A DNA stretch of 64,000 nucleotides, taken from NCBI RefSeq assembly GCF_003344535.1, contig NZ_QPKS01000008.1, positions 1 through 64,000 of the forward strand, given 5' to 3'. Below are positions 1 through 8,512 of this stretch, piece after piece. The notes below the pieces were generated by a model. It saw only the letters and a list, made by a program, of their open reading frames with translations. It made no database searches and had not been told where the DNA came from. The DNA is from Exiguobacterium flavidum (GTDB lineage Bacteria; Bacillota; Bacilli; Exiguobacteriales; Exiguobacteriaceae). Numbering within the stretch: position 1 is the stretch's first letter; each line of letters begins with the position of its first letter. A program made the position numbers and the translations under genes.

Positions 1-767
1 ATCTGTACGGCGGTCTGCAAGACAAGTGCAGGACGCTCCGACTCGCGGAGACGGCGAAGGAGCTGCCTCGCCTCCTTCGGGAGGCGGAGTTGAAGGGATG
101 GACCTATCATGAACTCGTACACGAGATTCTGACGTATGAGCTGGACTGCAGGGAACAGAAAAACATCGAGCGCCTGATGAAATGGGCAGACTTCCCCGAG
201 CAGAAGACGTTCGAAAGTTACGACATCCGAGAACAGAACGCGCTCGGGGAGAAGAACCTGAACGTCCTGAAGGAGTTGAACTGGGTGGGGGAATTCTTCA
301 CCCTAATCCTGATGGGCCCGACGGGCGTCGGGAAGACGCATCTCTCGATTGCCTTAGGCATCCATGCGATCAGCAACGGTCATCAAGTGTCCTTCGTGTC
401 GATGACGCATCTCATCTACATCCTGAAGACACGCGATCATCTGAGGAAGTCGGAGACGCGCTACAAAAGGATCGTGGACTCGGACCTCATCATCATCGAC
501 GATGTCATGTACATGACCTATGATCCGCAAGAAGCCCACCTTTTCTTCCAGTTCATCTATGACATGTATGATCATGCGGCCTTCATCCTCACATCCAATA
601 AAGGACCGAACGAGTGGGGTAAATTCTTGGGCGATCCCACCCTGACGACGGCAATCCTGGACAGGCTACTCCACCGGAGTGAAATCATCACGTTCGGCGA
701 AGAGACGGACAGCATCCGGATGAAATATCGAAAAACTTTATTCACTGAACCATCTGTGCAACCTTAA
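1..767 (+). CDS. istB: IS21-family helper ATPase IstB (5' end cut by window)
   Basis: AAA+ ATPase that assists the IS21 transposase (IstA), which would lie upstream and outside the window. The reading frame is already open at base 3, so the gene starts before the window; the TTG at base 90 is not its start. The Walker A motif GPTGVGKTH lies at about 304-330, and a Walker B-like run (DLIIIDD) follows at about 482-503. An IstB-type C-terminal segment runs to the TAA at 765-767. The visible part is about 254 residues, near the usual IstB length of about 250, so little is missing. An IS21-like terminal repeat lies just downstream (about 780-826). The family call is well supported by the P-loop and overall length; whether the element is still active cannot be judged without istA. 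Confidence 0.85.
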   Translation, partial: LYGGLQDKCRTLRLAETAKELPRLLREAELKGWTYHELVHEILTYELDCREQKNIERLMKWADFPEQKTFESYDIREQNALGEKNLNVLKELNWVGEFFTLILMGPTGVGKTHLSIALGIHAISNGHQVSFVSMTHLIYILKTRDHLRKSETRYKRIVDSDLIIIDDVMYMTYDPQEAHLFFQFIYDMYDHAAFILTSNKGPNEWGKFLGDPTLTTAILDRLLHRSEIITFGEETDSIRMKYRKTLFTEPSVQP

Positions 768-779
768 TTGTTGGAAACT

Positions 780-826
780 GACATCTATAATTGTTATAAA
801 TTGACCGATTCTAATTGACGGTTACA
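780..826. mobile_element. Probable right terminal end of the IS21-like element
   Basis: Read inward from base 826 on the minus strand, the sequence begins TGTAAC and contains closely spaced copies of a CGTCAATT / GGTCAATT motif. The plus-strand forms are AATTGACCG at about 800-808 and AATTGACGG at about 813-821. IS21-family ends typically begin with TGT and carry several short internal repeats, and this block sits directly after istB. The exact boundary and a target-site duplication cannot be confirmed because the left end is outside the window. Confidence 0.5.
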
Positions 827-1133
827 CAGGAAGGTTTTTAGGCGGTCTTAGATACCAAATCAACAGATACTCTAAAATTAACAAGCCACGGTTATTAATA
901 GATTGATCTGGTATGAATACATCCATAAACGTGACTTCATTTGTTAACTTTTTTCCGTTATAGGAATTATGTGATCGTATTCTTGATCGCCAGTTCTCTT
1001 TTGTCTCGTCTGTGTCCTTACATGTTCCCACGTACTCGATATCGCCATTAACATTACGGAAAACATATACTCCAGAGAGCCCCTTCATTGAGCTCAACTC
1101 AAAGCCAAAGGTATGCGTTTGTTTCTTTCCCAT
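822..1133 (-). CDS. GIY-YIG-like protein, probably 3'-truncated by the IS
   Basis: 103 residues from the ATG at 1133. That start is chosen because a GGAAGG ribosome binding site lies 7 bases upstream; an upstream in-frame ATG at 1202 lacks one and would overlap the recombinase gene. Residues about 19-36 contain GVYVF followed by IEYVGTC, the pattern of the GIY-YIG endonuclease core, and an Arg-rich stretch (NWRSRIRSH) follows where the catalytic Arg normally sits. The stop codon (822-824) lies inside the proposed IS21 terminal repeat, so the last residues and the stop may come from the inserted element and the original C-terminus may be lost. The gene is AT-rich compared with the host genes. 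Its function is unknown; it may be an accessory gene of the mobile segment. Confidence 0.55.
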   Translation of the reverse strand: MGKKQTHTFGFELSSMKGLSGVYVFRNVNGDIEYVGTCKDTDETKENWRSRIRSHNSYNGKKLTNEVTFMDVFIPDQSINNRGLLILEYLLIWYLRPPKNLPV

Positions 1134-1158
1134 ATTGAAACCTTCCTTCCCTCTACCT

Positions 1159-2091
1159 TTATTTGATTTTGAAATCATTGAGCGGGCTGTACATTCTACC
1201 AATTTCTAAAATGCTGTCTTGTTCTAGACCTCTCAAATATTTAGACGTCATCTGCGTATCAAAGTGACCCATCAAACGACTTAAGCTGTAGATATCTATT
1301 CCATTACGTAATTGCTTTTGAGCAAAGTAATGGCGGCAATCGTGTGGAGAACAACGGACTTCCCTACGTACCCCAGCATTCTTACAATGAGCCTTCAAGA
1401 TTTTGTTTATACTCGAGCGATGCAACTGTGTAGCGGATTGATCCAACAAGTAGTACTCTTCCAACTCATCTGGTTCCTTGCATCGAAATCGCTCTCTCTT
1501 CAAACTTTCATAGCGACGCATATACTTACGCATCGTTTTGCTAATGTACACAAGACGTTGTTTTGATCCCTTGCCATGGATGAGTATCGTCTTGGATGAG
1601 ATATCCTTGTCTTTGATACCAATCAACTCCGAAACTCGAACTCCTGTATCAAATAGCATGATGAGAATAAGCTTATCTCGAACATTGGAATAGGTTTCTT
1701 CTTCGACGTCTGTGATGATTCGTTTTACCTCGTCATCATTAAACGTTACAATCACCCGTTTTTCTTCCTTCAAACTCTTGATTCTTCGCATTGGATTAGA
1801 GAGCTCTTCAATGAACTCCTCTTCTACCAAGTAGTTAAAGAACACTTTTAATGTGGCGATGTTGTTATTGATCGTAATCTCTTTTTCTTGTCCGAGTTGC
1901 TGACGATATTGAATATACCGTTTGATGTGTATGGGTCGTACCTCTTCTACTTCTTCTACGCTTAACTCCTCTTGCATAAAATCTTTCCACCTCGACAGAC
2001 GCCAAATACACATCTCGATATACTTTGCCCTCCTTCCTTGAACTTGTTGATTCAGTTTAAAATCGTCTAACAGTTCCGTAATTTTGGTCAC
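1159..2091 (-). CDS. Tyrosine recombinase / integrase
   Basis: About 310 residues, catalysing site-specific strand exchange. The N-terminal SAM-like core-binding domain covers residues about 1-110 and the catalytic domain about 120-300. The catalytic set is visible: Arg in GVRVSEL, Lys in HGKGSKQR, His and Arg in PHDCRHYF, His in LMGHFDTQ and the nucleophile Tyr in TSKYLRG. The GTG at 2091 is preferred because GGAAGGGGG lies 7 bases upstream, whereas the ATG at 2109 would overlap that site. Base composition is clearly more AT-rich than neighbouring genes. It sits about 160 bases beyond the guaA stop codon, a known integration hotspot, and reads in the same direction as guaA. It is probably the integrase of a genomic island extending leftward out of the window. 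Confidence 0.85.
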   Translation of the reverse strand: MTKITELLDDFKLNQQVQGRRAKYIEMCIWRLSRWKDFMQEELSVEEVEEVRPIHIKRYIQYRQQLGQEKEITINNNIATLKVFFNYLVEEEFIEELSNPMRRIKSLKEEKRVIVTFNDDEVKRIITDVEEETYSNVRDKLILIMLFDTGVRVSELIGIKDKDISSKTILIHGKGSKQRLVYISKTMRKYMRRYESLKRERFRCKEPDELEEYYLLDQSATQLHRSSINKILKAHCKNAGVRREVRCSPHDCRHYFAQKQLRNGIDIYSLSRLMGHFDTQMTSKYLRGLEQDSILEIGRMYSPLNDFKIK

Positions 2092-2248
2092 AAAAAAGCC
2101 CCCTTCCATTCACAAATAATGTGAACAAAAGAGAGCTTCATTTTTAAATATAATTGTTGAAGGTGAAACGAACTTCATTCCACCTATCCCCTTTAAAACG
2201 TTGGTACGAAAGGCTTCATGAGACGAATCGCCTCAGTAAGTCCAGTTC

Positions 2249-3793
2249 TTATTCCCACTCGATCGTTGAAGGTGGCTTAGACGTCACGTCGTACAGGACG
2301 CGGTTGACGTGCTTCACTTCGTTGACGATCCGGACCGAGATCTTCTCGAGGACGTCCCACGGGATGCGCGCCCAGTCGGATGTCATCCCGTCGATCGACG
2401 TGACGGCACGGATGCCGACCGCGTAGTCGTACGTCCGCTCATCCCCCATGACACCGACTGACCGGAGCGGCGGGAGGACTGTGAAGTATTGCCAGATCTC
2501 GCGTTCGAGTCCTGCCTTCTTGATCTCGTCCCGCAGGATCGCATCCGATTCACGGACGATCTCAAGCTTCTCGTCCGTCACCTCACCGAGGACACGGATA
2601 CCGAGACCTGGTCCAGGGAACGGCTGACGCCAGACGATTTCATCCGAGAGGCCGAGTTCTTTTCCGAGTTCGCGCACTTCATCCTTGAAGAGCGTGTTGA
2701 TCGGCTCGATCAGCGTGAACTGCATGTCTTCCGGCAGGCCGCCGACGTTATGGTGCGACTTGATCGTCTGCGCCGTATCCGTCCCGCTCTCGATGATGTC
2801 CGTGTAGAGCGTTCCTTGGGCGAGGAAGTCCATGTCTGTCAGCTTCGATGCTTCTTCGTCGAAGACGTAGACGAACTCGTTACCGATGACCTTACGTTTT
2901 TCTTCCGGATCAGAGACGCCTCGGAGTTTCGATAGAAAGCGCTCCTGCGCATCGATCTTGATGACGTTCATGTGGAAGTGGTCCGCGAACGTCTGCATGA
3001 CGCTCTCTGCCTCACCCTTACGGAGAAGACCGTGGTCGACGAACATACACGTCAACTGATCGCCGATCGCCTTGTGGATCAGCGCTGCGACGACGGACGA
3101 ATCGACGCCGCCAGAGAGTGCGCAGAGCACCTTCTTGTCACCGACCATCTCCTTGATTTTCGCGACTTCGACCTCGATGAAGTTCTCCATCGACCAGTCA
3201 CCTTCGCAACCGCATACTTCGAACAGGAAGTTCTTGAGCAGCTCCTTGCCGAAGATCGTGTGGTTGACTTCCGGATGGTACTGGACGCCGTACATCTTCA
3301 GCTCGTCATTTTTGATCGAGGCGATCGGACAAGAGACATTCGTCCCATCGACCGTGAAACCTGCAGGCACTTCAGTCACGAGATCCCCGTGGCTCATCCA
3401 GACCGTCTGCTCGAGCGGAAGGTCCGTGTACATCGCGGATGGATCGTTAAGCGTCAATGTCGCTTTCCCGTACTCCCGGTGAGCGGCCCGCTCGACTTTT
3501 CCGCCGAAATGTTGCGTCATGAGCTGCATGCCGTAGCAGATTCCGAAGATCGGAATCCCGAGTTCGAAAATCCCCGGGTCGCACTGATAGGCGTCTTCTG
3601 CATAAACGCTGCGCGGTCCGCCTGAGAAGATGATTCCTGCAGGTGCGAGTTCCTTCACCTTTTCCGCCGTGATCTTGTGTGAGTGCAGCTCGCTGTAGAC
3701 ACCAAGGTCACGAATGCGGCGTGTGATCAACTGATTGTACTGGCCCCCGAAGTCGAGGACGAGAATCATTTCCTGGTCCAAATGTGCTTCCAA
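2249..3793 (-). CDS. guaA: GMP synthase (glutamine-hydrolysing)
   Basis: Converts XMP to GMP with ATP and glutamine in purine synthesis. The 514 residues match the normal length. The class I glutaminase domain comes first (about residues 10-200), with nucleophile Cys in FGICYGMQL and a downstream HPEV. The ATP-pyrophosphatase domain with its P-loop ALSGGVDSS follows, then the dimerisation domain ending in the conserved IEWE. The TTG at 3793 has a GGGAG site upstream; the ATG at 3769 gives the more usual N-terminus MILVLDFGG but has a poorly spaced Shine-Dalgarno. A guanine-type riboswitch and terminator precede it. The final codons are the likely attachment site of the adjacent mobile segment, and the coding end is intact. 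Confidence 0.97.
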   Translation of the reverse strand: MEAHLDQEMILVLDFGGQYNQLITRRIRDLGVYSELHSHKITAEKVKELAPAGIIFSGGPRSVYAEDAYQCDPGIFELGIPIFGICYGMQLMTQHFGGKVERAAHREYGKATLTLNDPSAMYTDLPLEQTVWMSHGDLVTEVPAGFTVDGTNVSCPIASIKNDELKMYGVQYHPEVNHTIFGKELLKNFLFEVCGCEGDWSMENFIEVEVAKIKEMVGDKKVLCALSGGVDSSVVAALIHKAIGDQLTCMFVDHGLLRKGEAESVMQTFADHFHMNVIKIDAQERFLSKLRGVSDPEEKRKVIGNEFVYVFDEEASKLTDMDFLAQGTLYTDIIESGTDTAQTIKSHHNVGGLPEDMQFTLIEPINTLFKDEVRELGKELGLSDEIVWRQPFPGPGLGIRVLGEVTDEKLEIVRESDAILRDEIKKAGLEREIWQYFTVLPPLRSVGVMGDERTYDYAVGIRAVTSIDGMTSDWARIPWDVLEKISVRIVNEVKHVNRVLYDVTSKPPSTIEWE

Positions 3794-3833
3794 ATGTGCT
3801 CCCGCCTTTCAAAGTTTCATGCGTCGCCTTACG

Positions 3834-3880
3834 AAAAAAGCCCGCTCTTCTCCCAAAGAAAAAATGGAAAAAGAGCAGGC
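3834..3880 (-). terminator. Riboswitch-controlled terminator before guaA
   Basis: On the minus strand the stem GCCTGCTCTT pairs with AAGAGCGGGC and is followed by six T (plus-strand A run at 3834-3839). A GGGAGCAG stretch just after the aptamer could pair with the 5' arm as antiterminator, the usual layout for guanine-off control. Confidence 0.8.
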
Positions 3881-3916
3881 CGCTTCCGAAAAAATGTATA
3901 CGAAGGGTCTGCTCCC

Positions 3917-3981
3917 TTATAGTCAGGCCGTTTAAGGTGACCCGGTAGAGACTCTCACGCCATATTCGCGAGGATATACAA
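3917..3981 (-). promoter_or_regulatory. Purine (guanine-type) riboswitch aptamer
   Basis: The minus strand reads TATATCCTCGCGAATATGGC, then GAGAGTCTCTACCGGG and GGCCTGACTATA. These are the conserved loop and junction segments of the purine riboswitch. The specificity base in the final GACTAT segment is C, which predicts guanine/hypoxanthine rather than adenine, consistent with control of guaA. Confidence 0.92.
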
Positions 3982-3997
3982 AGGAGTTGCATGTTTG

Positions 3998-4025
3998 ATT
4001 ATGATTTACGTTGTTCCCATTGTAA
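3998..4025 (-). promoter_or_regulatory. Probable guaA promoter
   Basis: A -35-like TTACAA (plus-strand 4020-4025) and a -10-like CATAAT (3998-4003) are separated by 16 bases. They lie immediately upstream of the riboswitch and inside the 3' end region of the transglutaminase gene intergenic space. Confidence 0.5.
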
Positions 4026-4044
4026 CTACATTGATTCGGAAATA

Positions 4045-6114
4045 TCAACCCTCTACCCGACGAATGATATTTTCGAAATATTCCCGCTTCTTATCCGCGC
4101 TCAGCGCTTCCCCGCCGTAGACGAGGCGTTCATAGCTATCCGTGAGCGGGCGCATCGCATAGATTTCGTAATACTGGTCTACCTCCCGTGACAGTTCGCG
4201 AAGCGTCCGTCCTTCTTTATAACGGAAACCCTGCTTCTCGAGACGATGCAACAGGAAGCGGTACATCTGACCGAACCCTCTCGGATCATCGATTCGTTTG
4301 CGGAAGTAGAGCAGGGCGAGCATCCGGATCAGTTGGCGCCGGAAGATGAACCCGAGCAAAAGGATCAGTCCCCCTGCGACGAATGGCCAGATCGGAAGCT
4401 GCGTCTCGTTTTGTGACACCGCAGAGGCCTGTTCTTGCTCGAACGGATTTTCCTGCGGGCGTTCCTGACGCACCGGCGCTTCCGTCTCGGCCGTATCACG
4501 TTGCGGATTAGCCCGTTCCGTCTCGCTCTCATTCGTCCGGTCGATCGTATAGAGACCATTTCCGTCGAAGCTGACTGTCGGCTCGAGCGCGACCCAGCCC
4601 GGACCTTCGATGTAGACCTCGACCCAGGAATGGGCGTTCTTGTTTCGGACGGTGTAGCTCGTGACGGCTGAACCGATGACATCCGATTCCCCGCCCGTGA
4701 ACCCCTTCACCCAGCGTGCCGGAAGTCCCGCCGAGCGCAAGAGGACCGTTGCTGCGGTCGAGAAGTTGTCGCAATAGCCGGATTGCGTCTCGAACAGGAA
4801 CTGATCGACGTAATCCTGATCCTCAGCCGGCACCGGAACGTCCTGCGTATCGTAGACGAAATTCTCCCGGTCGAAGTAGCCCTCAATCGCTTTCGCGCGG
4901 TCGTATGGCGTCTCTTCCCCCTCGACGATTTCCTGCGCCAGCTCTCTGACGCGTTCAGGCAGCGTCTCGGGCAGTTGCAGATAGCGTTCGAGTTCGCCGT
5001 CCGAAAGTTTGACCGGTTCATCGGTCGCTAGAATACGTTCCGTATAGATCGGATAGTCGTATGTGATCCGGTAGTTCTTCTGGCGGTCCGCTTCGTCGAG
5101 GTAGGATATCTTCTGATTTTCCTCATCGATGAGAAATTCTTGACTGTCCTCCCCTTGGAAGAGCTGGACGTTGCTGCCGTTATACGGGACGAAAGGAAGT
5201 TCGCGCGTCATCTCGAACGTCGCTTGTTCCTCCCTCTTCTCGACGTCTTCGCCGAACATCGGGAAGTTCGCCTCATCCCGGATTTCCGGGTCGGACTGGG
5301 ACAGAATCCATCCCTTCCCCGTATAGATGTCCTTCGTCTCGACACGCCAGTAGCGGCTGCCTTCGCTCGCGACCTGGAAGACGACACGCTCGTCCATCTG
5401 GAACGGTCCTCCGAGCTGCTGGTCGTTGTTTCCATAGCCGACTTTCTGAATGCCTCCCGTCCCTTCGCCTTCACCTTGGAAACGGGCAGTGAAATCATAC
5501 CAGCTGTCCTGCCAGTCCGCAGCGAGCGCCGGGGTCTTCATGGCTGCGAGCATGACTGCGCCAATGATGAGGAGCGCGCTGACCGGGCGTACGTAGGAGG
5601 CGACCGGCCGTTCGTTCACCTCTGTCGCATACAGCAACAGGAGACTGAGGGAGATCGGCCAAAAGATGAATGTTTCTCCGGAATAGTCGGTCCATGTGTC
5701 ACAGTAGGCGATGAAGCCGAGTATCCCAAATCCGAGTCCGTAGACGAACCCCCGATTCGGAAATGTCCGACGGGCGAGATAGGCGACGAGAAAACTGATC
5801 AGACCGATCGAGAAGGCGAATGCCGGCTTGCCCGGCAAACTTCCGTCAAGGACCCGCTGCACGTCATCGAGTATCTCACCAAGCAGTGCCCACGGCATCT
5901 GCCCCGGTGTCAGCACCCAGTAAAAGGAGATGATCAGACCGAGCAGCGACGTTCCGAGGAAATAGAGCCGTTTCAAATGCGAGGCCAGCAACGGGAACGT
6001 CAACATCGGCAGGAACGGCAAAAGCCGGTCGAAGGTCGTCAGCGTCAAGAGTGGCGGCATCAGGCACGCAAACAATGCGGCTGCAAGCGCGTTCCATATC
6101 CATCTCCGCATCAT
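4045..6114 (-). CDS. Transglutaminase-like membrane protein (TgpA/DUF3488 type)
   Basis: 689 residues. About six hydrophobic membrane segments (residues about 8-190) form the DUF3488/TgpA N-terminus. A large extracytoplasmic region follows, carrying a transglutaminase-core domain at about 400-510 with Cys in SGYCDNFS, His in NAHSWVEV and an acidic third residue in WVALEPT. Glu instead of Asp at this last position is common in the TgpA group. A Pro/Gln/Glu-rich linker, one more membrane helix (about 560-580) and a short cytoplasmic DUF4129-like tail complete it. It is last in a three-gene operon with 4-base overlaps (moxR, DUF58, tgpA), a widespread set thought to act on envelope proteins. The substrate is unknown. 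Confidence 0.88.
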   Translation of the reverse strand: MMRRWIWNALAAALFACLMPPLLTLTTFDRLLPFLPMLTFPLLASHLKRLYFLGTSLLGLIISFYWVLTPGQMPWALLGEILDDVQRVLDGSLPGKPAFAFSIGLISFLVAYLARRTFPNRGFVYGLGFGILGFIAYCDTWTDYSGETFIFWPISLSLLLLYATEVNERPVASYVRPVSALLIIGAVMLAAMKTPALAADWQDSWYDFTARFQGEGEGTGGIQKVGYGNNDQQLGGPFQMDERVVFQVASEGSRYWRVETKDIYTGKGWILSQSDPEIRDEANFPMFGEDVEKREEQATFEMTRELPFVPYNGSNVQLFQGEDSQEFLIDEENQKISYLDEADRQKNYRITYDYPIYTERILATDEPVKLSDGELERYLQLPETLPERVRELAQEIVEGEETPYDRAKAIEGYFDRENFVYDTQDVPVPAEDQDYVDQFLFETQSGYCDNFSTAATVLLRSAGLPARWVKGFTGGESDVIGSAVTSYTVRNKNAHSWVEVYIEGPGWVALEPTVSFDGNGLYTIDRTNESETERANPQRDTAETEAPVRQERPQENPFEQEQASAVSQNETQLPIWPFVAGGLILLLGFIFRRQLIRMLALLYFRKRIDDPRGFGQMYRFLLHRLEKQGFRYKEGRTLRELSREVDQYYEIYAMRPLTDSYERLVYGGEALSADKKREYFENIIRRVEG

Positions 6115-7193
6115 CGCACCTCCCTCCTCTCCGGCGTATACACATAGACGCTCGCTTCTTGCCCAATTTTTCCGGCCCAGATTTCGTTCCCTTCATCAAG
6201 CCGAGGCGTGATGAAGAGGACGTTCCCGCTGAGACGGAGTGCCTTCGCGGAATACTCCCACGCCTCGATGAAGGAGCGGGTCCTGCTCGGACGCACGGTC
6301 ATCAGGTAATGCGCAAGCTTCGCCTCCTCGAGCGGCAACGACATCGACTGGACGCCATGTCCGACGAGATGAATCCTGTAATTGAGGCGCCGGCGCGTAA
6401 GCTGGTCCGTCGCCTCGGCAAGCATCGAGATGCTCTTCTCGAACGCTTCGTCCGGCAGCGTCCCTTCGTCGAAGATGATCGTCGTCTCCCGCTCCTGTTC
6501 ACGCTCGAACGTCTTCGTCATGAGCGCTTGGCGTTTCGCCGTCGACTTCCAGTCGATCTGGTTCATCCGGTCTCCGCTGACATAATCACGGACACCGACG
6601 ACCGTATAGGAGGACTGCCGCAAGTCGAGCGAGATAGGTGACGCTCCGCCATCCCCGCGGTCGTCCTCGCTCGGCAGACCGATATCGAGCCGCGCCGGTT
6701 CGATCGCAAGATGCGTCTCGACCGAAAAGAAGCGTCTCCGCATGAAGAGACCGAACGCATCACGAATTTCAATCACACAGCCGGGTATCCGGTACAGCCC
6801 CCGGCGAATCGACGGAATGACATACTCGATTTTTTCCGCTCTCCGGTAATGGGCGCGGACATGATGCCGGATGTTCAGCTTTTGATCGCTCAGCTCGACA
6901 GGCAGTTCTTCGATCACCTCGACGGTCCCGACGAGAAACGGGAACTTCCGCCGGACGGAAAGTGTTGTCTGCAGATTGGTCCCTGCGACGAGCATCCCCC
7001 CTGGCACCGACCGTTCGGCGACAGCGCTCGTGACCGGCCAAATCAAAAACAGCGTCCAGTAGATCATCAGACCGAGCGCCACATAGAACAGGCTCGACGC
7101 GACCGACCCGCCGTCGACGCGGGCATACATCCAGAGTGCGAAGACAGTCAACAGCAGCAGCGCGTAGCGCCAGCCGATCTGCCATTTCGTCAT
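6111..7193 (-). CDS. DUF58-domain protein
   Basis: 360 residues with two N-terminal hydrophobic helices (about 9-50), then a cytoplasmic DUF58 domain. Its signature GDRMNQIDWKSTAKR is visible at about residues 200-215. DUF58 proteins contain a von Willebrand A-like fold and almost always pair with a MoxR ATPase and a transglutaminase-like protein, as here. The gene overlaps both neighbours by 4 bases, so translation is likely coupled. The molecular role is not established; it is probably a scaffold or MoxR client in envelope maturation. Confidence 0.88.
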   Translation of the reverse strand: MTKWQIGWRYALLLLTVFALWMYARVDGGSVASSLFYVALGLMIYWTLFLIWPVTSAVAERSVPGGMLVAGTNLQTTLSVRRKFPFLVGTVEVIEELPVELSDQKLNIRHHVRAHYRRAEKIEYVIPSIRRGLYRIPGCVIEIRDAFGLFMRRRFFSVETHLAIEPARLDIGLPSEDDRGDGGASPISLDLRQSSYTVVGVRDYVSGDRMNQIDWKSTAKRQALMTKTFEREQERETTIIFDEGTLPDEAFEKSISMLAEATDQLTRRRLNYRIHLVGHGVQSMSLPLEEAKLAHYLMTVRPSRTRSFIEAWEYSAKALRLSGNVLFITPRLDEGNEIWAGKIGQEASVYVYTPERREVR

Positions 7194-8146
7194 AGAGCAT
7201 CCACATCCTGATTGATCGGGACAGGCACTTCCTTCTTCACCTGCTCGAGGATCCGCTCAGCTGTCTGTCCATGGTATCTTGCGTCAGCCGTCAGGATCAG
7301 GCGGTGCGACAGGACAGGGACGAGCAAATGTTTCACGTCGTCCGGCAAGACGTAGTTCCGTCCTTCCATATACGCCCAAGCCTGTGCGACCTTCATCAAG
7401 GCGATCGACGCCCGCGGACTCGCACCGAGATAGAGGAGCGGATGCGTACGCGTCGCCTGGACGAGCGAGACGACATACTTCTTGACCGCTTGCGAGACGT
7501 GAACTTCCTTGACCTCCTGTTTCATCCGGAGGAGGTCCTCCCGTGTCAGGACGGCCTCGAGCGTATCGATCGGCTCCTCCCGTTCGAAGCGTGTCAGCAG
7601 TTTCATCTCCTGGTGGAAATCGGGATAACCCATCTTGACCTTGATGAGGAACCGGTCGAGTTGCGCCTCTGGAAGCGGGTAGGTGCCTTCGTGTTCGATC
7701 GGGTTCTGTGTCGCCATGACGAAGAATGGGCTCGGCAGCGTATGGATTTCGCCGTCGACCGTCACGTTCGATTCGGCCATCCCTTCGAGAAGGGCGGATT
7801 GCGTCTTCGGGGAAGTCCGGTTGATTTCATCCGCCAAGACGATGTTTCCCATCAGCGGACCGGGGCGGTATTCGAACTGGCTCGTCTTTTGGTTATACAT
7901 GGAGACGCCTGTCAGGTCGGAAGGAAGGAGATCGGGAGTGAACTGGACACGCTTGAACGTCAAACCGATCGATCGGCTGAACGCCCGGACGAGCATCGTC
8001 TTCCCGACGCCCGGCACATCCTCGAGCAGGACATGTCCTCCGGCGAGCAGCGCGGCGAGCGCCTCGGTGATGACCTCTTCTTTCCCGATGATGACTTTCT
8101 CTACGTTGTCGAGGATGGCTTTGATCTCTTTCGTGTAAGTTCGCAT
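7190..8146 (-). CDS. MoxR-family AAA+ ATPase
   Basis: 318 residues. Walker A is GVGKTMLV near residue 45, Walker B VLADEINR near 105, and a sensor-like MATQNPIE near 150, all typical of the MoxR (AAA_3) family; a C-terminal lid domain follows. An AAGGGG site precedes the ATG at 8146. It is first in the operon with the DUF58 and transglutaminase genes. MoxR proteins act as chaperone-like ATPases that mature or assemble partner complexes; the target here is inferred to be the two downstream products. Confidence 0.93.
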   Translation of the reverse strand: MRTYTKEIKAILDNVEKVIIGKEEVITEALAALLAGGHVLLEDVPGVGKTMLVRAFSRSIGLTFKRVQFTPDLLPSDLTGVSMYNQKTSQFEYRPGPLMGNIVLADEINRTSPKTQSALLEGMAESNVTVDGEIHTLPSPFFVMATQNPIEHEGTYPLPEAQLDRFLIKVKMGYPDFHQEMKLLTRFEREEPIDTLEAVLTREDLLRMKQEVKEVHVSQAVKKYVVSLVQATRTHPLLYLGASPRASIALMKVAQAWAYMEGRNYVLPDDVKHLLVPVLSHRLILTADARYHGQTAERILEQVKKEVPVPINQDVDAL

Positions 8147-8247
8147 TAGCAGACCCCTTGCTTAGTATGATAGAATTTTCTGACTTTAATAATCTTCTCA
8201 TATTTCCAGTGCTATTAAAAGCGTTTCGAGCAGTTCGAAAACACACG

Positions 8248-8284
8248 AAAAAAGAGAGGGTGCTCACCGTGCAGCACCCCCTCC
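8248..8284 (-). terminator. Strong terminator between mtnKA and moxR
   Basis: The minus-strand stem GAGGGGGTGCT pairs with AGCACCCTCTC around an 8-base loop and is followed by six T (plus-strand A run 8248-8253). It ends transcription coming from mtnA and from the small structured region at 8290-8440, about 100 bases before moxR. Confidence 0.85.
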
Positions 8285-8291
8285 CTGTTTC

Positions 8292-8417
8292 AGGAACGAT
8301 CACCATAACCGTTCAAGAAATATTTCACTCGTCCTTAGGACACGATATCAATCTCGTGTCTGATTCGTTCACGTCAAGTCCGGTGATCCTCTTTCCGAAG
8401 CGACATGTGATCGTTCC
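8292..8417 (-). ncRNA. Possible structured leader or small RNA with 11-bp closing stem
   Basis: On the minus strand GGAACGATCAC (8417-8407) is exactly complementary to GTGATCGTTCC (8302-8292). Between them lie a perfect 7-bp hairpin (GACACGA/TCGTGTC, about 8340-8361) and other short stems. The element is followed within about 10 bases by an intrinsic terminator. This closing stem plus internal hairpins plus terminator resembles a cis-regulatory RNA, but no known riboswitch class is recognised. It is the main content of the 366-base gap between moxR and mtnA. Confidence 0.3.
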
Positions 8418-8435
8418 GTCTACACTGGTTATCAT
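8325..8435 (-). CDS. Candidate small protein, 36 residues, unknown
   Basis: An ATG at 8435 opens a 36-codon frame ending TGA at 8327-8325. An AAAGGATGGTG site lies about 10 bases upstream, and an AT-rich promoter-like stretch (TAATATTCATAAT, minus strand) sits just before that. The product begins MITSVDGTITCRFGKR, has two cysteines and ends SCPKDE. No family is recognised. An 11-base inverted repeat starts inside the frame and ends downstream of it, and a strong terminator follows, so the transcript may equally be a structured RNA. A complementary plus-strand frame of about 100 codons exists but has no ribosome binding site. Confidence 0.3.
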   Translation of the reverse strand: MITSVDGTITCRFGKRITGLDVNESDTRLISCPKDE

Positions 8436-8512
8436 TCATGTGCATCACCATCCTTTCGTATTATGAATATTACCTAATCAAAAGGATGTTAAACCGATTT
8501 TCTAAAAAAAAA

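Noticed and set aside
2110-2250. A clear right attachment repeat for the island
   Set aside because: Only a 10-base repeat (GTTGAAGGTG) was found, too short to call an att site without the other end.
5140-6147. A 335-codon open frame on the plus strand
   Set aside because: It is antisense to the transglutaminase-like gene, with no ribosome site and low-complexity charged product.
8158-8466. Plus-strand frame in the mtnA-moxR gap
   Set aside because: It has no ribosome binding site, crosses the terminator and the inverted repeat, and its composition is not protein-like.
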